DNA of 64,000 bases, taken from Diplonema papillatum. Its lineage: Eukaryota > Euglenozoa > Diplonemea > Diplonemida > Diplonemidae. The notes under the pieces are model-generated. The model saw only the letters and a program-made list of their open reading frames with translations, made no database searches and was not told the origin of the DNA. Location of the stretch: positions 1 through 64,000 of the forward strand of contig JAPJBO010000218.1 in NCBI GenBank assembly GCA_030068145.1. The letters are read 5' to 3'. Position numbers and translations under genes: made by a program. Positions 40,359 through 52,094 of this stretch are shown here, piece after piece (position 1 is the first letter of the stretch; each line of letters opens with the position of its first letter).

Positions 40359-43300
40359 GCAGGGCCCAGCGTCCCGCACCCCCTCCAATGGGGTGGTAGC
40401 GCATCATCGTGTGAATCCGGCGTGGGCCCGGTACCACGACGAGAAGAGCAAGAGGGATTACTACGCGAATGCCGACACTGGGGAGAGCCGGTGGCACCGG
40501 CCGGAGAGCTTCGCGACGGAGTCTGCTGGAGATTCGTTTGATTTCGACGAAGAGGACGAGGAGGAGGAAGAAGACGAAGACGAAGAAGAAGCCGACGCCA
40601 CTGGGCAGCAGCACGGTAACGGGGGGCATCGCCCGCTCCGCTTTGCGGACTTGGAAGCCATGGATCGGACGGCGGGGGTGGTGATGCCACAGTCCATCCC
40701 GAGCAAAACGGGTTCGCAAAAGCGAGTCACGTTCGGCGTCTTGCCGTCGGCCAGCACCGCGCAGCAACCCGTCACGCCCGCCCACCTTCGTTTGCCGATC
40801 AGCTTCGCGCCCGAGGACAGCTGTTCGTCGATTGACGACTTCCTCAACAGCACCTGCACGTCCAGCCAGCAGCCGAAGCTGAACGGGCCGTCCACCCCCA
40901 CCGTGCCGCAAAGCGGCAACGGTGCCACCGCCAGCAGCCCGCCGGCGGGGAACGCTACCTGGCAGCCCCAGCTGGGAGGGACGTCTGCCCTCACGGCGTC
41001 GAGGGGCAGCGCCTACAACAACGACGGCACCAACGGTGGAAGCCCCCACCTGCCACAAGAAACGGAAACCGACGTCACCACGCATGCCGGCCGCCCCGCG
41101 ATATCCGATACGCAGTCCGCGCCTCCTCGCCCGGCCCCTGTTTACGTGCAGAGGCAGGACTCCGGCCAGCTCCGGCCAGCCCACGTCCGGGACGATGGCG
41201 GCGCGGCGCCTCAGCCGATCCCCACTCTCCTCGTGAGCAGCGGAGGGGCGGTTGGTGGCGGCGGACCCACGGAGGAGTCGGACGATGAAGCCGAAATTGA
41301 CCGGATTCTCGATGGGGAGAGCGAAGGCGCGCACGGGGACTTGTGCGTCGCCGACGCCGGCGCCGCGGTCTCGGTGACGAGCTCCGGGTTGCTGAAGACG
41401 GACGGGGGGGAGTCCCTCCGGATCGTGGCTTCGAACACGGGGGAAAGCTACGACAGCGAGCTCGAGCTGGACAAGGTCCTGTCGGGCTGCACGGCGGACG
41501 GTTTGGGTGGGGAAGAAGCGGAGGCGGCCGGGGAGGGCGACGGCGAGGCGCCGGAGCGGCACAACATCGTGGTCACGCCGCCCCTGGAAGGCTTCGGGTC
41601 CATGCACGCCTGGAGGGCCGCTTCCCGCGAGCGGAAGTTGCTGCAAACGAAGCAGGAGCAGGCCGCTGCGAAGGAGGTCCTGCGGAAGAACCAGAAACCC
41701 GGGGACTTGGACGTGTCGCTGGTGTCCGACGAGCAGCAGTTCCTCCGCGCGCGCGCCCTGCCGGCGACCTTCACCGTGAAGAAGCAGGCGCGGCGGCTCG
41801 GGAAGGAGTGGAAGAAGAAGTGGGTGACCATCACGCACTCCCACCTCACCTTCGCCGAAGACGACTCAGGCAGCGAGGAGCGAAAGATCGTGCCGCTGGC
41901 GCACGTCAAAAAACTGATCCTCGGAAATGGCGACGAGGTGGGCGCCGGGCACTCCTCGTCGAAGGCGTCATCCGTGCTCACGATCGTCGTTACCGGGCAG
42001 AAGGACAAGGTCTTTCTCTTCCCAGACCGCGAGTCGCTCGAAGCCTGCAGAGAAACGCTGTTAAAAGCAATCCGCAACCGGGGTGCTCCGAGCGCAGGGA
42101 CGCCCATGTCCGGCTCCGGATCCATGAGCCAGGCGCCATCGGATAGCCTGAAGGATCGACCTTTCAGCTTTGACGATGAAGGTGACACGTGGGAGGACCT
42201 GCCGGGGGAGTTCATGTATAAGCCGCCCGGCAAGCGAGCGGATGGCTCGCGGGGGCTGCAGAATAGCTTGGCGAAGCGGTTCAAAAACCCGTGGCCCGCC
42301 CGGTGGGTCTGGTCGGAGGGCATCTGCGTGAAGTACGCGAAAAAGCGCGGGGATCCACCCGACAAGACGATCGACCTGACGGAAGTTTCGTATTGCGGCC
42401 CGGTGGAGGGCCGCGTGATGAAGACGAAGGGGTCCCCGCTGCTTCTGCAGGACAGCGCGTTCGAGTTGGTCGCCGCCGACCGGCAGTACATCTTCGCGTG
42501 CGAGTCCGTTTTCTCGCGGGACCGCTGGGTGGCGTACGTGAACGACGTCATCTACAGCACGGGGTCCCCCACGCAGAAGATAGCCGTGTCGCGGCACGAC
42601 AAAACCGCGCTGGAAAAGGGAAAGCAGCGCGCGTGGATGGCCCCGTCGTGGGCGCAGGAGGACTGGGACGCGTGGGAGCAGGCCGCGGTGGAGTCGTGGA
42701 CCGAAGAAGTGTCGTACGAGATATCGCTGCTCACCGACGACATGCAGCTGGGGTTCGGGAACGAGGCGGAGGACGAGTGGCCGACTCCGCCCTTCTGGGT
42801 GCGCAGAAAGCGGGAAAAAGACCGGAAGCGGAGGGCGCAGTACGGCATCGAAGAAACCGATTCGGACCACCGGTTTTCCCTCCACGCGCTCACGGGCACG
42901 AGCACCATCATCGTCGAGAAGAACAAGGCGGGGCGGCTCGGTTTCGTGCTGAACGCGAACTCGCTGCGCATCGACGACATCCCGGACGACACCCGGCGGA
43001 GGATCACCGCGCTCGTCACCAATTCCGAGGGCGAAACGTGCGAAACCGAAATCCACCTGCGCACGGGCTGCCGGATCATCGCCATGGAGGACCACCGAGT
43101 CGTGAACGGCGACGACTACGAGCGCGCGCTGCAGGCGGCCGGGAACCGCGTGTCGCTTCAAATAGCGCTGCCGCCCATCTACGTCGAGTACTTCGAGTCC
43201 AGGCAGTACGACGTGGTCATCGGAATGCCCCTCAACCGAGGGCGTGTAGCCCCCGAACCCCTGCCCCCGAGCCTCGACTTTTCGCCGCAGGAGATGCGGG

Positions 43301-44028
43301 AGCTGATGAAAGACGAGCGGCAGAGGCTGAAGAAGGAGCGCAAGGAGGAGGTGGTGAAGGTGCAGGCAGCGCAGAAGATCCGCGCGAAGGAGGCGACGGA
43401 GCTGAAGGACAAGACCGAGGCCCGGCTGCGGTACTTCGGGACCACCGCTGCGCACTCTGTGAAGACGCTCTTCTCCGATGCTAAAGAGAAAGCGGGCGAA
43501 AAATTCGACGAGGCGCTGGCAGAGCGCATGGACAAACGCTTCCGCGAGAGGTTTCCCGAGCTAGCCGGCGAAACCGTTATCTGCAACTACAAGTGCTCTC
43601 TGCGGTTCCACGACCCCGCCGGCATTGCGGTGATCACGCCGCCGAACCAGGATACGCACATTATGATCACGAAAACGCACCTTGTATACGCTAGTGGCGG
43701 TCGCTCCAACATCGACTTCCGAGCATGGATTCCGCTCTCTGCTGTGGTGTCCCTGCAGTACGGTCGGTTGGTCACCGACACCGAAACTGGTGGGCAGTCG
43801 TTTGACACGGTGGACTGGACGCTGCACGACCCGACGGGCTGCGACTGCTTGCAGGTCTTCACCGCCGGGAACCACCGGTACGACTTCTTCAAAATCCGAC
43901 CCATCAGCCTCGAGAAGCACAAGGGGGTCGAGGGCGTTGGGGCCATCGACGGGCTGCTTACATACGTCGACAACTGCTGGAGGGACGGCACCGAGGTGCC
44001 CGCTCCGGACTACCGCTACAAGCCCTGA
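39382..44028 (+). CDS. WW-WW-PH-PH-PDZ-like scaffold protein, 1548 aa
   Basis: An intronless, GC-rich ORF, probably a membrane-associated adaptor. In order: a WW domain at about 91-120 (WQRHATKDGRTYYHNP, TSWLPP); repeated NPAFPATGN-type motifs (about 210-250); a glutamine run near 315; a second WW at 344-374 (WARYHDEKSKRDYY, RWHRP), whose second half is weaker; an acidic run (about 387-408); a PH domain at 793-895 (RLGKEWKKKWVTI); another PH at 960-1055 (PARWVWSEG, RDRWVAYV); a PDZ-like fold at 1172-1270 (GRLGFVL, GCRIIAMEDHRVVNG); a Lys/Glu coiled coil at 1300-1350; and a conserved-looking C-terminal domain (1400-1548) that may be GRAM/PH-like. WW domains bind proline motifs, PH domains bind phosphoinositides or proteins. 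The second ATG at 39448 is an equally good start. Large antisense ORFs are shadows of the GC-rich code. Confidence 0.85.
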
Positions 44029-44086
44029 ATCGTGGCAAACACCCTCAGCAGTTGAGTACTATGCAATCCGGTAGAATGCCAAATGG

Positions 44087-44345
44087 GTGTGCACCGGCCG
44101 TAAAGGGCATCCGACTGAACCTCCCATTGAAGTAGGTTGCGTGTGCGAATGGCACGGACTTGCGGCCTGTCGTTCTGCAGCCCTCGTTATCGGGAGCTGT
44201 TGCCGTTATTCTCCATGTCGACCACCGGGTCGTGGCGCGTGCACCTGCCGTCAAGGCCGTCCGTTTGAACCTCAACTCAGATTGGAGTTTGCGTGTGCGT
44301 TAGACACAGACTTGCGGCCTGTCGGTCTGCAGCCCACATCTTAGC
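44087..44345 (+). repeat. Two-copy tandem duplication
   Basis: GTGCACCGGCCGTAAAGGGC to ACTTGCGGCCTGTCGTTCTG (44087-44182) is repeated as GTGCACCTGCCGTCAAGGCC to ACTTGCGGCCTGTCGGTCTG (44238-44332). Confidence 0.75.
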
Positions 44346-45540
44346 GCGTCAGGCGTAGGTGCACACGTTGCGCGCGCTCGGCGAACGATGCGAGCATTTC
44401 CATCTTTGATCTGGTAGTCGATTACGCGTCGTTTTCAGCTGGGACGGGCGTGCAGACTGCTCTCCGTGGAGGAAAGCAGCCGTTCGCTCTTGGTTCCCAG
44501 CGATGATAAAGAGTGTGGCGCTCGTTGGAATGCCGATGGCTGCCCGTACCGACGAGTGCAATATCGGGGACAGCAACGAAGCTCGCTGTCGTGGTGATGC
44601 CCGTCGTCAAACAACCATCCAACGTCTGCACCACGCATCGTACAATGCCAGCGTTTCCCGACACAAGCGACATCCGCACCTGAAAGGTGAGACGAGAGTC
44701 TCCTCCCAAAGCAGCAGAAGCCCGATACAGATTCTGAGGACGTGATTCAAAATACGCAGACACTGCCTGAGTTACGGAAACGTGCTACCAGGGGTTACCT
44801 TTACTGGTCAGATATTAAGGGATAGTGAGAAATCACCTTGTCTTGTGTTGATGATGATGAACGACCTTTCGACCAAGTCTGCTTCGGATCTGGAATTTTT
44901 GCCTCCCCTCGGTGCACGACAGAAAAAGGTTAATGTGATATTATTATGATTCGCACGAGTCCTCCTTCTTGACGACAGCAATCCGCTTGTGCATCAAGAA
45001 GACATCGAGAAACTTTGCGCAACGCCAGAAATCTTTTGTGGCTGGTCGGACGGAGGAACCATTTTCTCTTTCGCCCTCCTTGTTTATTCACGCCTCTGAT
45101 ACCTCCGAGCGAAGGTTTTCATCTGGGGATCTGGGGTCCCACCAGCTGGGAAAGCGTATCCTCTCACGTGGCGGCTATCTCGTGGGGCTACCCCCGTCAT
45201 AGGTGAAAACATTCCCCCTATCTGCGCTACGAAACCGCAACAGCATTCTCGTGATGCGTCAGTAGCTGAGTGGGATATTTCGGAAACATGTTCCCAGGTG
45301 CACAAAGTTGCGTTTGTCTGTCGGATCGGTTACTAATCTGCATCGCCCGCACGCGATTTTCATAGGCGGACCTTGTAACATTACAAACGGAAGTAAACCA
45401 ACCAACCGCCATTTTGTTAATCAAAGCGGCGAACGACAAACCGAAATATCTGAAAGGCCGCCAGGGTCTTCCATGCCTGTTTTCTTTTTCTTTTTCCGCC
45501 TATTTTCATATATCGCCACCTGGTCCGGGCTCCTGGTAAG
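44346..45540. other. No recognisable feature
   Basis: ORFs up to 113 aa on both strands lack motifs. I could not identify repeats or RNA genes. Confidence 0.35.
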
Positions 45541-45645
45541 TTCCCTGAAACTCCCCGACACTTCCCCGAAACTCCCCGAAACTCCCCGAAACTCCCCGCA
45601 ACTCCCCGAAACTCCCCGAAACTCCCCGATACTCAGCCCGATTTT
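45541..45645 (+). repeat. (CCCCGAAACTC)n minisatellite, first array
   Basis: About eight units of 10-11 bp. It is flanked on the left by CGCCACCTGGTCCGGG. The second array (47717-47790) has the same units in the same orientation, but its flank GGACCAGGTGGTATCG is on the right and inverted. Confidence 0.85.
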
Positions 45646-46804
45646 TGTGGGAAAAAGTGGGGCTGCCGGTGGGTGGGCAGGTGTACAGGTTGGTAGTTGA
45701 GTGGACAGATGGGTGGATGGTGGTGGGCAGGTCGGTGGATGGGTGAACAGGTGGGTAGTTGGGTAGACGGGTGCGGGCAAGTGGGTGAGGTGTGCAGGTA
45801 GGTGTGCTAGTGTGCTTCGGACGCGGCTCTCTTGAGCCGTCCGTGTTCCTCCTCCTCCGATCCTCTTCCTCTACTAACCGGATGCATCTACCAACTGTAG
45901 CTTGGACTCCTGGGCAGTTGTTGAGGCACACCCTTCAGCCTGCGGATTCGGAGGGCCTCAAGGCGAACCAGCAGTTGCTGGAAAACCTGCAGGACCTGCC
46001 TTTGAGTCCTTGGACACAGGGAGGAGTCTGAACAGGACGCGTCGTGTGCATGTGCGCAGGTTCAACCATCATCTGACTCTTCTGTTTGCGGTTGCAACCT
46101 TCGGTACCACGAGTTTGCCATTCTTATGTCAAACTCTCCAATCCCCTCTTGGGTTTTGGTTTGGGCAAAAAGTATTCGCGCCCGCCATCTCCCGATGACC
46201 TTCCCACTTCTGACCACGCTGCAGCAGTCACGTGTAAACCGGGCAGACCCAGTCGTCCCCCATCTGGTCCCGAACGACGAGCACCGCTCCTGCACCCGAG
46301 TTTAGCCTTCGATGATTGGAAGCCGCATCGGAAACAGTGGGTCAACCCATCCCGGAATTCTGAATTCGTGCACCCGGTTGAAAGGAGTGTCCACTTCGGA
46401 GTCCACGTTCACTTATGTGGGAGGAACCGGAAATCTCCGGAAAGATGGTACCCGCATTCCAACTCGTCTCGGGAATGGTCAGTCGACGACCGTATGCAGG
46501 TGGGTGGAGGCCCTGGGACTGCGAAGGTGTGACCACCCCATAAGGAGGACTCTCTATCTTGCGTTATCTCTCTGTCCCAGTCGCCATAGCAACCGTATCC
46601 TGGCCAAGCATCATCCTGCAACCCTGCTTTCGGATGGCCATCGTGCCTCTCATTTTGGTTATCAACCTTACTCCTCGCTCGAATTGCCGTCTTCGACCGT
46701 AGCTGCCCCTGGTCCTGGTGGTTAGGGTTAGCATGCGAAGAGCCTGTGGCGATAATCTGCATCTGCTCTCTTTCGTGACTACCTCTTCGTGCTACCTCTC
46801 TTCG
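45646..46804. other. Non-coding interval with one short shared motif
   Basis: 45.66-45.81 kb is rich in GGTGGGTGG-type motifs. GGTTAGCATGCG...GTGGCGATAATCTGCATC at 46727-46762 matches 32406-32445. No gene was recognised. Confidence 0.35.
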
Positions 46805-47480
46805 TCACTGGTACCTTATCTTGACCTCTGCCCGCCGCGGAGTGCACGTCTCTGTCTTCGATGATGGCGAGTCCTTACGCCGCCGCTTCGTTGCCAGCGG
46901 CCGTCCTAGTGTCGTCGCCTTGTCTTCGGCGTTTCGATGGCGGTGTTGGCGCCGGCATCCGCCGCTTCCCTTGTGGCGCTTTGGGCCGATGGTCGCAGGC
47001 GCTTCCGTCTTTTGCCGCCGACTCCGCACATCGGCATATCGTGCTGCAGGCAGGCATCCGCGGTGTGAGTTCCTGCAGCATTCCGCGATCGTCTTGCACG
47101 TCCCGCACTGCGTCATCCTGTGCTTCTCGCAATACTTCACGGCGAGGCCGTCCCCTGTCGCGTGGTGTGCCTCGGCAGCAGCGCGCTACCGACGCTTGCC
47201 GATGCTTGCACTCTTCGCATTTCGCTTTGTGATGTCTCGTACACACTCTCTCGTCCTTGGTGGTGGCCTGGGCACGCCTACCTCCATGCACTGGGTCTCC
47301 GCCGCCCACTAAATTTACCCTCTTCTGCCCCTTCTTGCCGGAGGTGCCGTCTTCGAAGGCGTCCCACCAGCACGTCCGCCCATACGTGGAAAATACGTCC
47401 ATCCCCCAGACCTCATCATTGAAGGCGTGCCTGTTCGTCCCCAGCTGCGACTCGAGCACGAGCATTGTCTCTGTACCCGC
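46805..47480 (-). pseudogene. Retrotransposon C-terminal remnant, frameshifted
   Basis: On the minus strand VWGMDVFSTYG resembles VWGRDVFPQY of the element at 59786-61720. Next comes CTRHHKAKCEEC and, in another frame, CEKHRMTQCGTCKTIAECC. This is the Cys/His-rich tail seen in the elements at 8746-10960 and 53028-54448. Frameshifts separate these blocks. Nothing of RT remains. Confidence 0.7.
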
Positions 47481-47716
47481 ATGACCTCTGGTGGAACAGT
47501 TCCTGCTCTCCTTGCCGCAGCGGATCCTGTCGCTACCTGTGTCAAACCGTGCCAACCTGTACCTCCCAGTCTGTCCTTCCTTCTCAGCCTCTATCTTCGT
47601 CTTCGGGGCATAGCCAAACACGGGACCGCTCTGCGCAAGGTAGGGCCATAATAGCGTAGCCCCCTCCCCGCCTTCGCCAAGGCCGGCTGCAGGGAAAGTG
47701 GTCGCCACATAGGAAA

Positions 47717-47790
47717 TACCCCGAAACTCCCCGAGTTTCCCCGAAACTCCCCGAAACTCCCCGAAACTCCCCGATACTCCCCGATATTTT
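47717..47790 (+). repeat. (CCCCGAAACTC)n minisatellite, second array
   Basis: About six units, one of them inverted (CCGAGTTTCC), followed by GGACCAGGTGGTATCG. Confidence 0.85.
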
Positions 47791-48829
47791 TGTCTGGACC
47801 AGGTGGTATCGTCTGGCCTCCGGCACTTCACACACGCAAACAAAGCAGTAATTACGCAAAGAGGTGGTACTGTAGACCTCGTGCAGTGTCAGTACCTTTA
47901 GAACAGGCAGAAGGCGTTGCACCGTTTCAAGTAGCCTATCCGCGAGGAGGGGACAGGGGCACAAGGGCGTTCAGTGGGTTCAACGACAGCTGCCAATTCC
48001 ATTCCCTTGTTGCCCGCCTGCAGTACCAAGGAGGAGTGTCATCCCAGTCGGGTGTCCCATCGGTGATACTCGAGACGCCTCGATCGGTTTCTCGCCTGCG
48101 CTTTTTACCGTTTCTGTGTTTTTTCGGGTCAGGACTTCTGGTCAACCGCCACAGCATGCTGTGTCCACGTCTTTTAGCCTTCACAATACATGGTAGGGCA
48201 GCCCACAAGATTGTGAGTACTAAAACCAGAACAATACCGAAGCAACCCCGCCTTCCCTGGTTGAAGATGCCGTGTCTTTTGTGTCTCATTTGTTTGATTC
48301 ATCGTTTCATCCATAAGGGTGGTCCGAAGTTTGCTTGAGAGTCGAAGGACCACAAACCAAGCCTCGAGAAAAGGAGAATCGAACGTCATTCTTTTCGAAA
48401 GCGCCCGCTTTTGGGCGTTTCGTCGTATCGTAGATCCCGTCCCCTCGTTTTGACGCGCCTCGAGCTGGAGGCAGTGGGAAAACGATAGTGATTGGCCTAT
48501 ACAATAATACATTAGAAGCCGGAGGGTACGTCAGGGCCACTAACCAAGTAACCCAACCTCACGCCCATCCGATGTTCGAGGCTCGTGAACTCGTTCCTGC
48601 GGAGGCATGCTGGCCACTCAAACCAACCGGTTTTGAAGCGCGAAAAAGGATGAAAAAAAAAATAATGCGCCTTCTTCTTCCACTCGTACTCTAGCCCATC
48701 CCCCGATTCCGTGCGTCGTGTTACGTCTTTCTTGCCACATTCCTCTACTCCGTTCTGCTGACGTGTGGTGTTGCTGACTGCGTACTTATTTGCGCAACAG
48801 GGGCCGGAATACTGAAGCCGTCTAGTATA
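47791..48829. other. Non-coding interval with one dispersed repeat copy
   Basis: 48105-48245 is the minus-strand copy of the ACAATCTTGTGGG repeat. The rest shows no identifiable feature. Confidence 0.4.
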
Positions 48830-49035
48830 TACGGCAGTGAAGTACAGCCTGCTTGAGTGTCGGGTGAACACCTCGTCGAGTACGACGCGCGCCGTACAAT
48901 CACACCGGCATGACGGTGAGACAAGAGGAGTCGGAACACTGAAGACGTTTACTTCGTACGGCAATGCAGCACTGTGCCTGCTCGAGTGTCGGCGAACACC
49001 TGTTACGGCGTAGCCGTGTCGAAGGTGAGACAAAA
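48830..49035 (-). repeat. Two-copy tandem repeat next to rRNA fragment
   Basis: On the minus strand GGTGTTCGCCGACACTCGAGC and GGTGTTCACCCGACACTCAAG head two copies, each continuing through a CTGCCGTA...CTTCAGT.TTCC stretch. Confidence 0.65.
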
Positions 49036-49077
49036 GGCGCAGGAACAACCTGTCAAGTGCCAGCGCACGGAAGCGTG

Positions 49078-49128
49078 AGACAATCCTTGAACCAAGCATA
49101 ATATTTATGACTACTGGCAGGATCAACC
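49078..49128 (-). rRNA. 18S rRNA 5'-end fragment (probable pseudogene)
   Basis: The minus strand reads GGTTGATCCTGCCAGTAGTC, the nearly universal start of small-subunit rRNA, then ATGCTTGGTTCAAGGATT, a close match to the next block but with an inserted AAATATT. Similarity ends there. It is a short orphan fragment on the opposite strand to the other rRNA pieces. Confidence 0.8.
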
Positions 49129-49488
49129 CCATGCAGTGCTCCTGTGCAAATTGGGTCAGAGTTGGAGGTTTGGTGTCAGAGCGTGCAGACAGAAAGGCAA
49201 TCATTGCGAACTTACCCACCCTAGTGTCGCCTCCGTTTAGCCCTTGTCAGTGTCGCCTTTTTGTGTCTAACAAATGCAGTTTGTCAAGAACAAAATCAGA
49301 TCGATGGCAGCGTACTATCCTCCCTCCCGTTAGATGAACAAAACAGGGTTGAAGGAAGTGCGCACAAACAAAGGAAGCGCCAGATCCGTTTTTGCCTGAA
49401 AACGCGAGGCGACACGGGAAGACGGTTCTCAATAGGATTCCCTGTATTTGCATGAAGACTGTCTCATCCTCACCAACGGCTTCCCATG

Positions 49489-49538
49489 TTAGTGTCGCCT
49501 TTTAGGAAAAAGAATGTCATTAGTTAGGCGACACTAAC
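49489..49538. repeat. Inverted repeat GTTAGTGTCGCCT / AGGCGACACTAAC
   Basis: Perfect 13-bp arms at 49489-49501 and 49526-49538. Single arms of the same motif occur at about 49221 and 49246. These may be ends of small MITEs. Confidence 0.7.
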
Positions 49539-49601
49539 GGGGAGGGGTAGGTATCCGTCCAATACACTCCGTGGCAGGCGTCGTGGGAAAGGGGAGGGTG
49601 G

Positions 49602-49866
49602 GTGGGAGGTGAAAATTTGCCGGCCCTCCTGCGAAGAAGTCGCGGAGGTACTTCTCGCCTCGCCACATGCGCCGTGACACCTATGACGCCGTCTATCGAT
49701 GCCGAACGGGACACGACGGAGCTCAAGAAAAAGGGAAAGCGCAAACGGATCGCCCCATGCACGCCGGAGGCGCTGCTGGCGAAGTGGAAGGCCGTCCACC
49801 TGGCCAAGCACTCCATCAGCGGCGCGGTGCTGCGCTTCCATCAATATTACGAAGCGGTCTGTAAGG
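49602..49866 (+). CDS. Possible exon of unknown gene
   Basis: A GC-rich stretch reads openly from about 49602 through KKKGKRKRIAPCTPEALL and AKWKAVHLAKHSISG to FHQYYEAVC. It is followed by a plausible donor, GTAAGG, at 49860. No domain was recognised. Composition resembles the ATG4 and CLU exons, but the acceptor side is unclear. It could be an upstream exon of the CLU gene or a chance ORF. Confidence 0.25.
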
Positions 49867-49909
49867 TTTCGAGCCACCAACCGGCGGAAGAGCTGAACAG
49901 GTTTGCCCC

Positions 49910-50180
49910 TTTTTCGAGACTGGAGGTCCTATGAACATGCAATGTGAATAGCCTCTATTCGAGCCAACCCCACTTTTAAAAATGTACTGTTTTTGAACTA
50001 GATAATAGCGCGGAGCTAGCCTTTTCCGTTTTTCGGATTTCATGCCTGTATGGTCCACTTCAACAGTGCGACGGTCTCCGGACCCACAGGTCCGCGGTTC
50101 GATCCCCGCGCGGAGTGTTTTTTTCGGTTTGAAGTTTTTGAGAATTTTTCGAGACTGGAGGTCCTATGAACATGCAATGT
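49910..50180 (+). mobile_element. tRNA-like unit between exact 36-bp direct repeats
   Basis: The same 36 bases (starting TTTTTCGAGACTGGAGGTCC) occur at 49910-49945 and 50145-50180. Between them 50047-50117 resembles a tRNA-Arg(CCG): TGGTCCACTTCAACAGTGC (D-arm region), CGGTCTCCGGA (anticodon loop with T33 and CCG) and GCGGTTCGATCCCCGC (T arm), followed by a run of T. The anticodon stem is mismatched, so it is probably a decayed tRNA or a SINE head. Confidence 0.6.
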
Positions 50181-50185
50181 TCACC

Positions 50186-51075
50186 AGAACTTTGCTTCAC
50201 CCGAACTTCGCCCGAACTTTGCTTCACCAGAACTTTGCTTCACCCGAACTTAGCTTCACCCGAACTTAGCTTCGCCCGAACTTTGTTTCGCCCGATCTTA
50301 GCTTCACCAGAACTTTGCTTCACCCGAACTTTGCTTCCCCCAGAACTTAGCTTCGCCCGGACTTTGTTTCGCCCGAACTTAGCTTGACCCGAACTTTGCT
50401 TCGCCCGAACTTTGCTTCACCAGAACTTTGCTTCACCCGCGCCCGATCTTAGCTTCACCAGAACTTTGCTTCACCCGAACTTTGCTTCCCCAGAACTTAG
50501 CTTCGCCCGGACTTTGTTTCGCCCGAACTTAGCTTGACCCGAACTTTGCTTCGCCCGAACTTTGCTTCACCAGAACTTAGCTTCGCCCGAACTTTGCTTC
50601 GCCCGAACTTTGCTTCCCCCAGAACTTTGTTTCGCCCGAACTTTGCTTCACCAGAACTTTGCTTCATCCGAACTTAGCTTCGCCCAGAACTTTGCTTCGC
50701 CCGAACTTTGTTTCGCCCGAACTTTGTTTCGCCCGAACTTAGCTTCACCAGAACTTTGCTTCACCCGAACTTAGCTTCGCCCGAACTTTGCTTCACCCGA
50801 ACTTAGCTTCGCCCGAACTTTGCTTCGCCCGAATTTTGCTTCACCAGAACGTTTTGCTTCACCCAGAACTTAGCTTCGCCCGGACTTTGTTTCGCCCGAA
50901 CTTAGCTTCACCTTCGCCCGAACTTTGCTTCACCCGAACTTAGCTTCGCCCGAACTTTGCTTCGCCCGAACTTTGTTTCGCCCGAACTTAGCTTCACCCG
51001 AACTTTGCTTCACCAGAACTTAGCATTGCCCGAACTTAGCTTCGCCCGAACTTTGCTGTTCCCCGAACTTTAACT
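50186..51075 (+). repeat. Minisatellite of about 890 bp, 15-16-bp unit
   Basis: The unit is close to AACTTTGCTTCACCCG with variants AACTTAGCTTCGCCCG and AACTTTGTTTCGCCCG, repeated more than fifty times. It begins within a few bases of the second 36-bp repeat. ORFs across it (Leu/Ala-rich) are artefacts. Confidence 0.95.
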
Positions 51076-51443
51076 GCTGCCTCCAGTCTCGCCACGCGCC
51101 GGCCTTAGCCGAGCGCACGTACTTTTTTTTTGTCGTATAAGATCGAAGATCTTAGAAGATTAATACTATTCCGACGAGAACTAACACTTGTACAAAGGTT
51201 ATTACCCCGTCGCTCTCGAGAAGAACACCGTAATTTTACCCCTCGCTTGCCCACCCACCCTTGCCCATTTTTATCTTCTAGTCCAGTGTCCTGAGGCGTC
51301 ACGAAGAAGTTCGTGGCATACACACGAGAATCTCTGCATGACCTTTCTACGTTTGTTACGCACCATCAATCTGACATCACGCAGCAGCAAGGACGAGAGC
51401 AGCGAGTACGGAGCAGCGAGACGGGCGAGGAGGAGAGTATTAT

Positions 51444-51652
51444 TGTATATGCACCCACTTTGTAGGAAATGCTTGCCGGTTGCGATACATCAAGGGAGGT
51501 AGTTGTGCTGTAGCTAGCCCACACGAAACACAGGTAAATCTGGGTTTAGAGGCGGGCGTAAGCGCTCCAACAAAAAACGACCCACTTTGTAGTTTTCTCC
51601 CCCTCTAGCCTCCTTCGAAAATAGCACAAGGCAGTCCCTCGAGTATTTTGTT
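51444..51652 (+). repeat. Dispersed repeat R1
   Basis: TGTATATGCACCCACTTTG, GGTAAATCTGGGTTTAGAGG and CCCCTCTAGCCTCCTTCG identify R1. The flanks 51.1-51.44 and 51.65-52.1 kb have no recognised feature. Confidence 0.75.
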
Positions 51653-52094
51653 GCGGAAGGGTCTCGGGCCAGGGATTGTTCGATTCTTCAACGGCTTTCT
51701 GAGGCGCGAAGCTTTTGTACTTCGCCATTTTCTGACTATTTCTTGAGGTACGTGGTCGGGGGATTTTGAAGTCTCCGTTTGACCTCAGACAAGTCAACGC
51801 CCCAGCTCCACACAGGTCAGCTTTCAGCTGTGTTCACTGAAAGCTGTGGATTTGCGCGAAGCGAAGCGGGTTTGGGTAACCAAAGCGTTGACAAGTACAG
51901 GAAACCAATTAGGGTGTAACACGGTCTCATGCCTGTCTGTTCTTCGCGATAACGTTTCTCACAACTCTTCCAACCTTGTGTTGTCATCAAAGGTTTTTTG
52001 GGTAGGGTACCGTGTTCGTTTTCTGGCTGGCGCCGGGGCCCCACATTACCGGCGCGCCCAGAGCAAAACTAGTGCTCAGGCAAGCGACGGTACA

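Noticed and set aside
39391-41844. 817-aa antisense ORF over the long host gene, and another large one at 42061-43455
   Set aside because: They are antisense to a gene with clear WW and PH domains and are explained by GC-rich third positions; their compositions are Arg/Gly/Pro-rich without domains.
46718-46740. Telomere-like GGTTAGGGTTAG
   Set aside because: It is a single short occurrence, without an array.
50166-50774. Leu/Ala/Arg-rich repeat protein
   Set aside because: It reads through the 15-16-bp minisatellite in a frame kept open only by the repeat.
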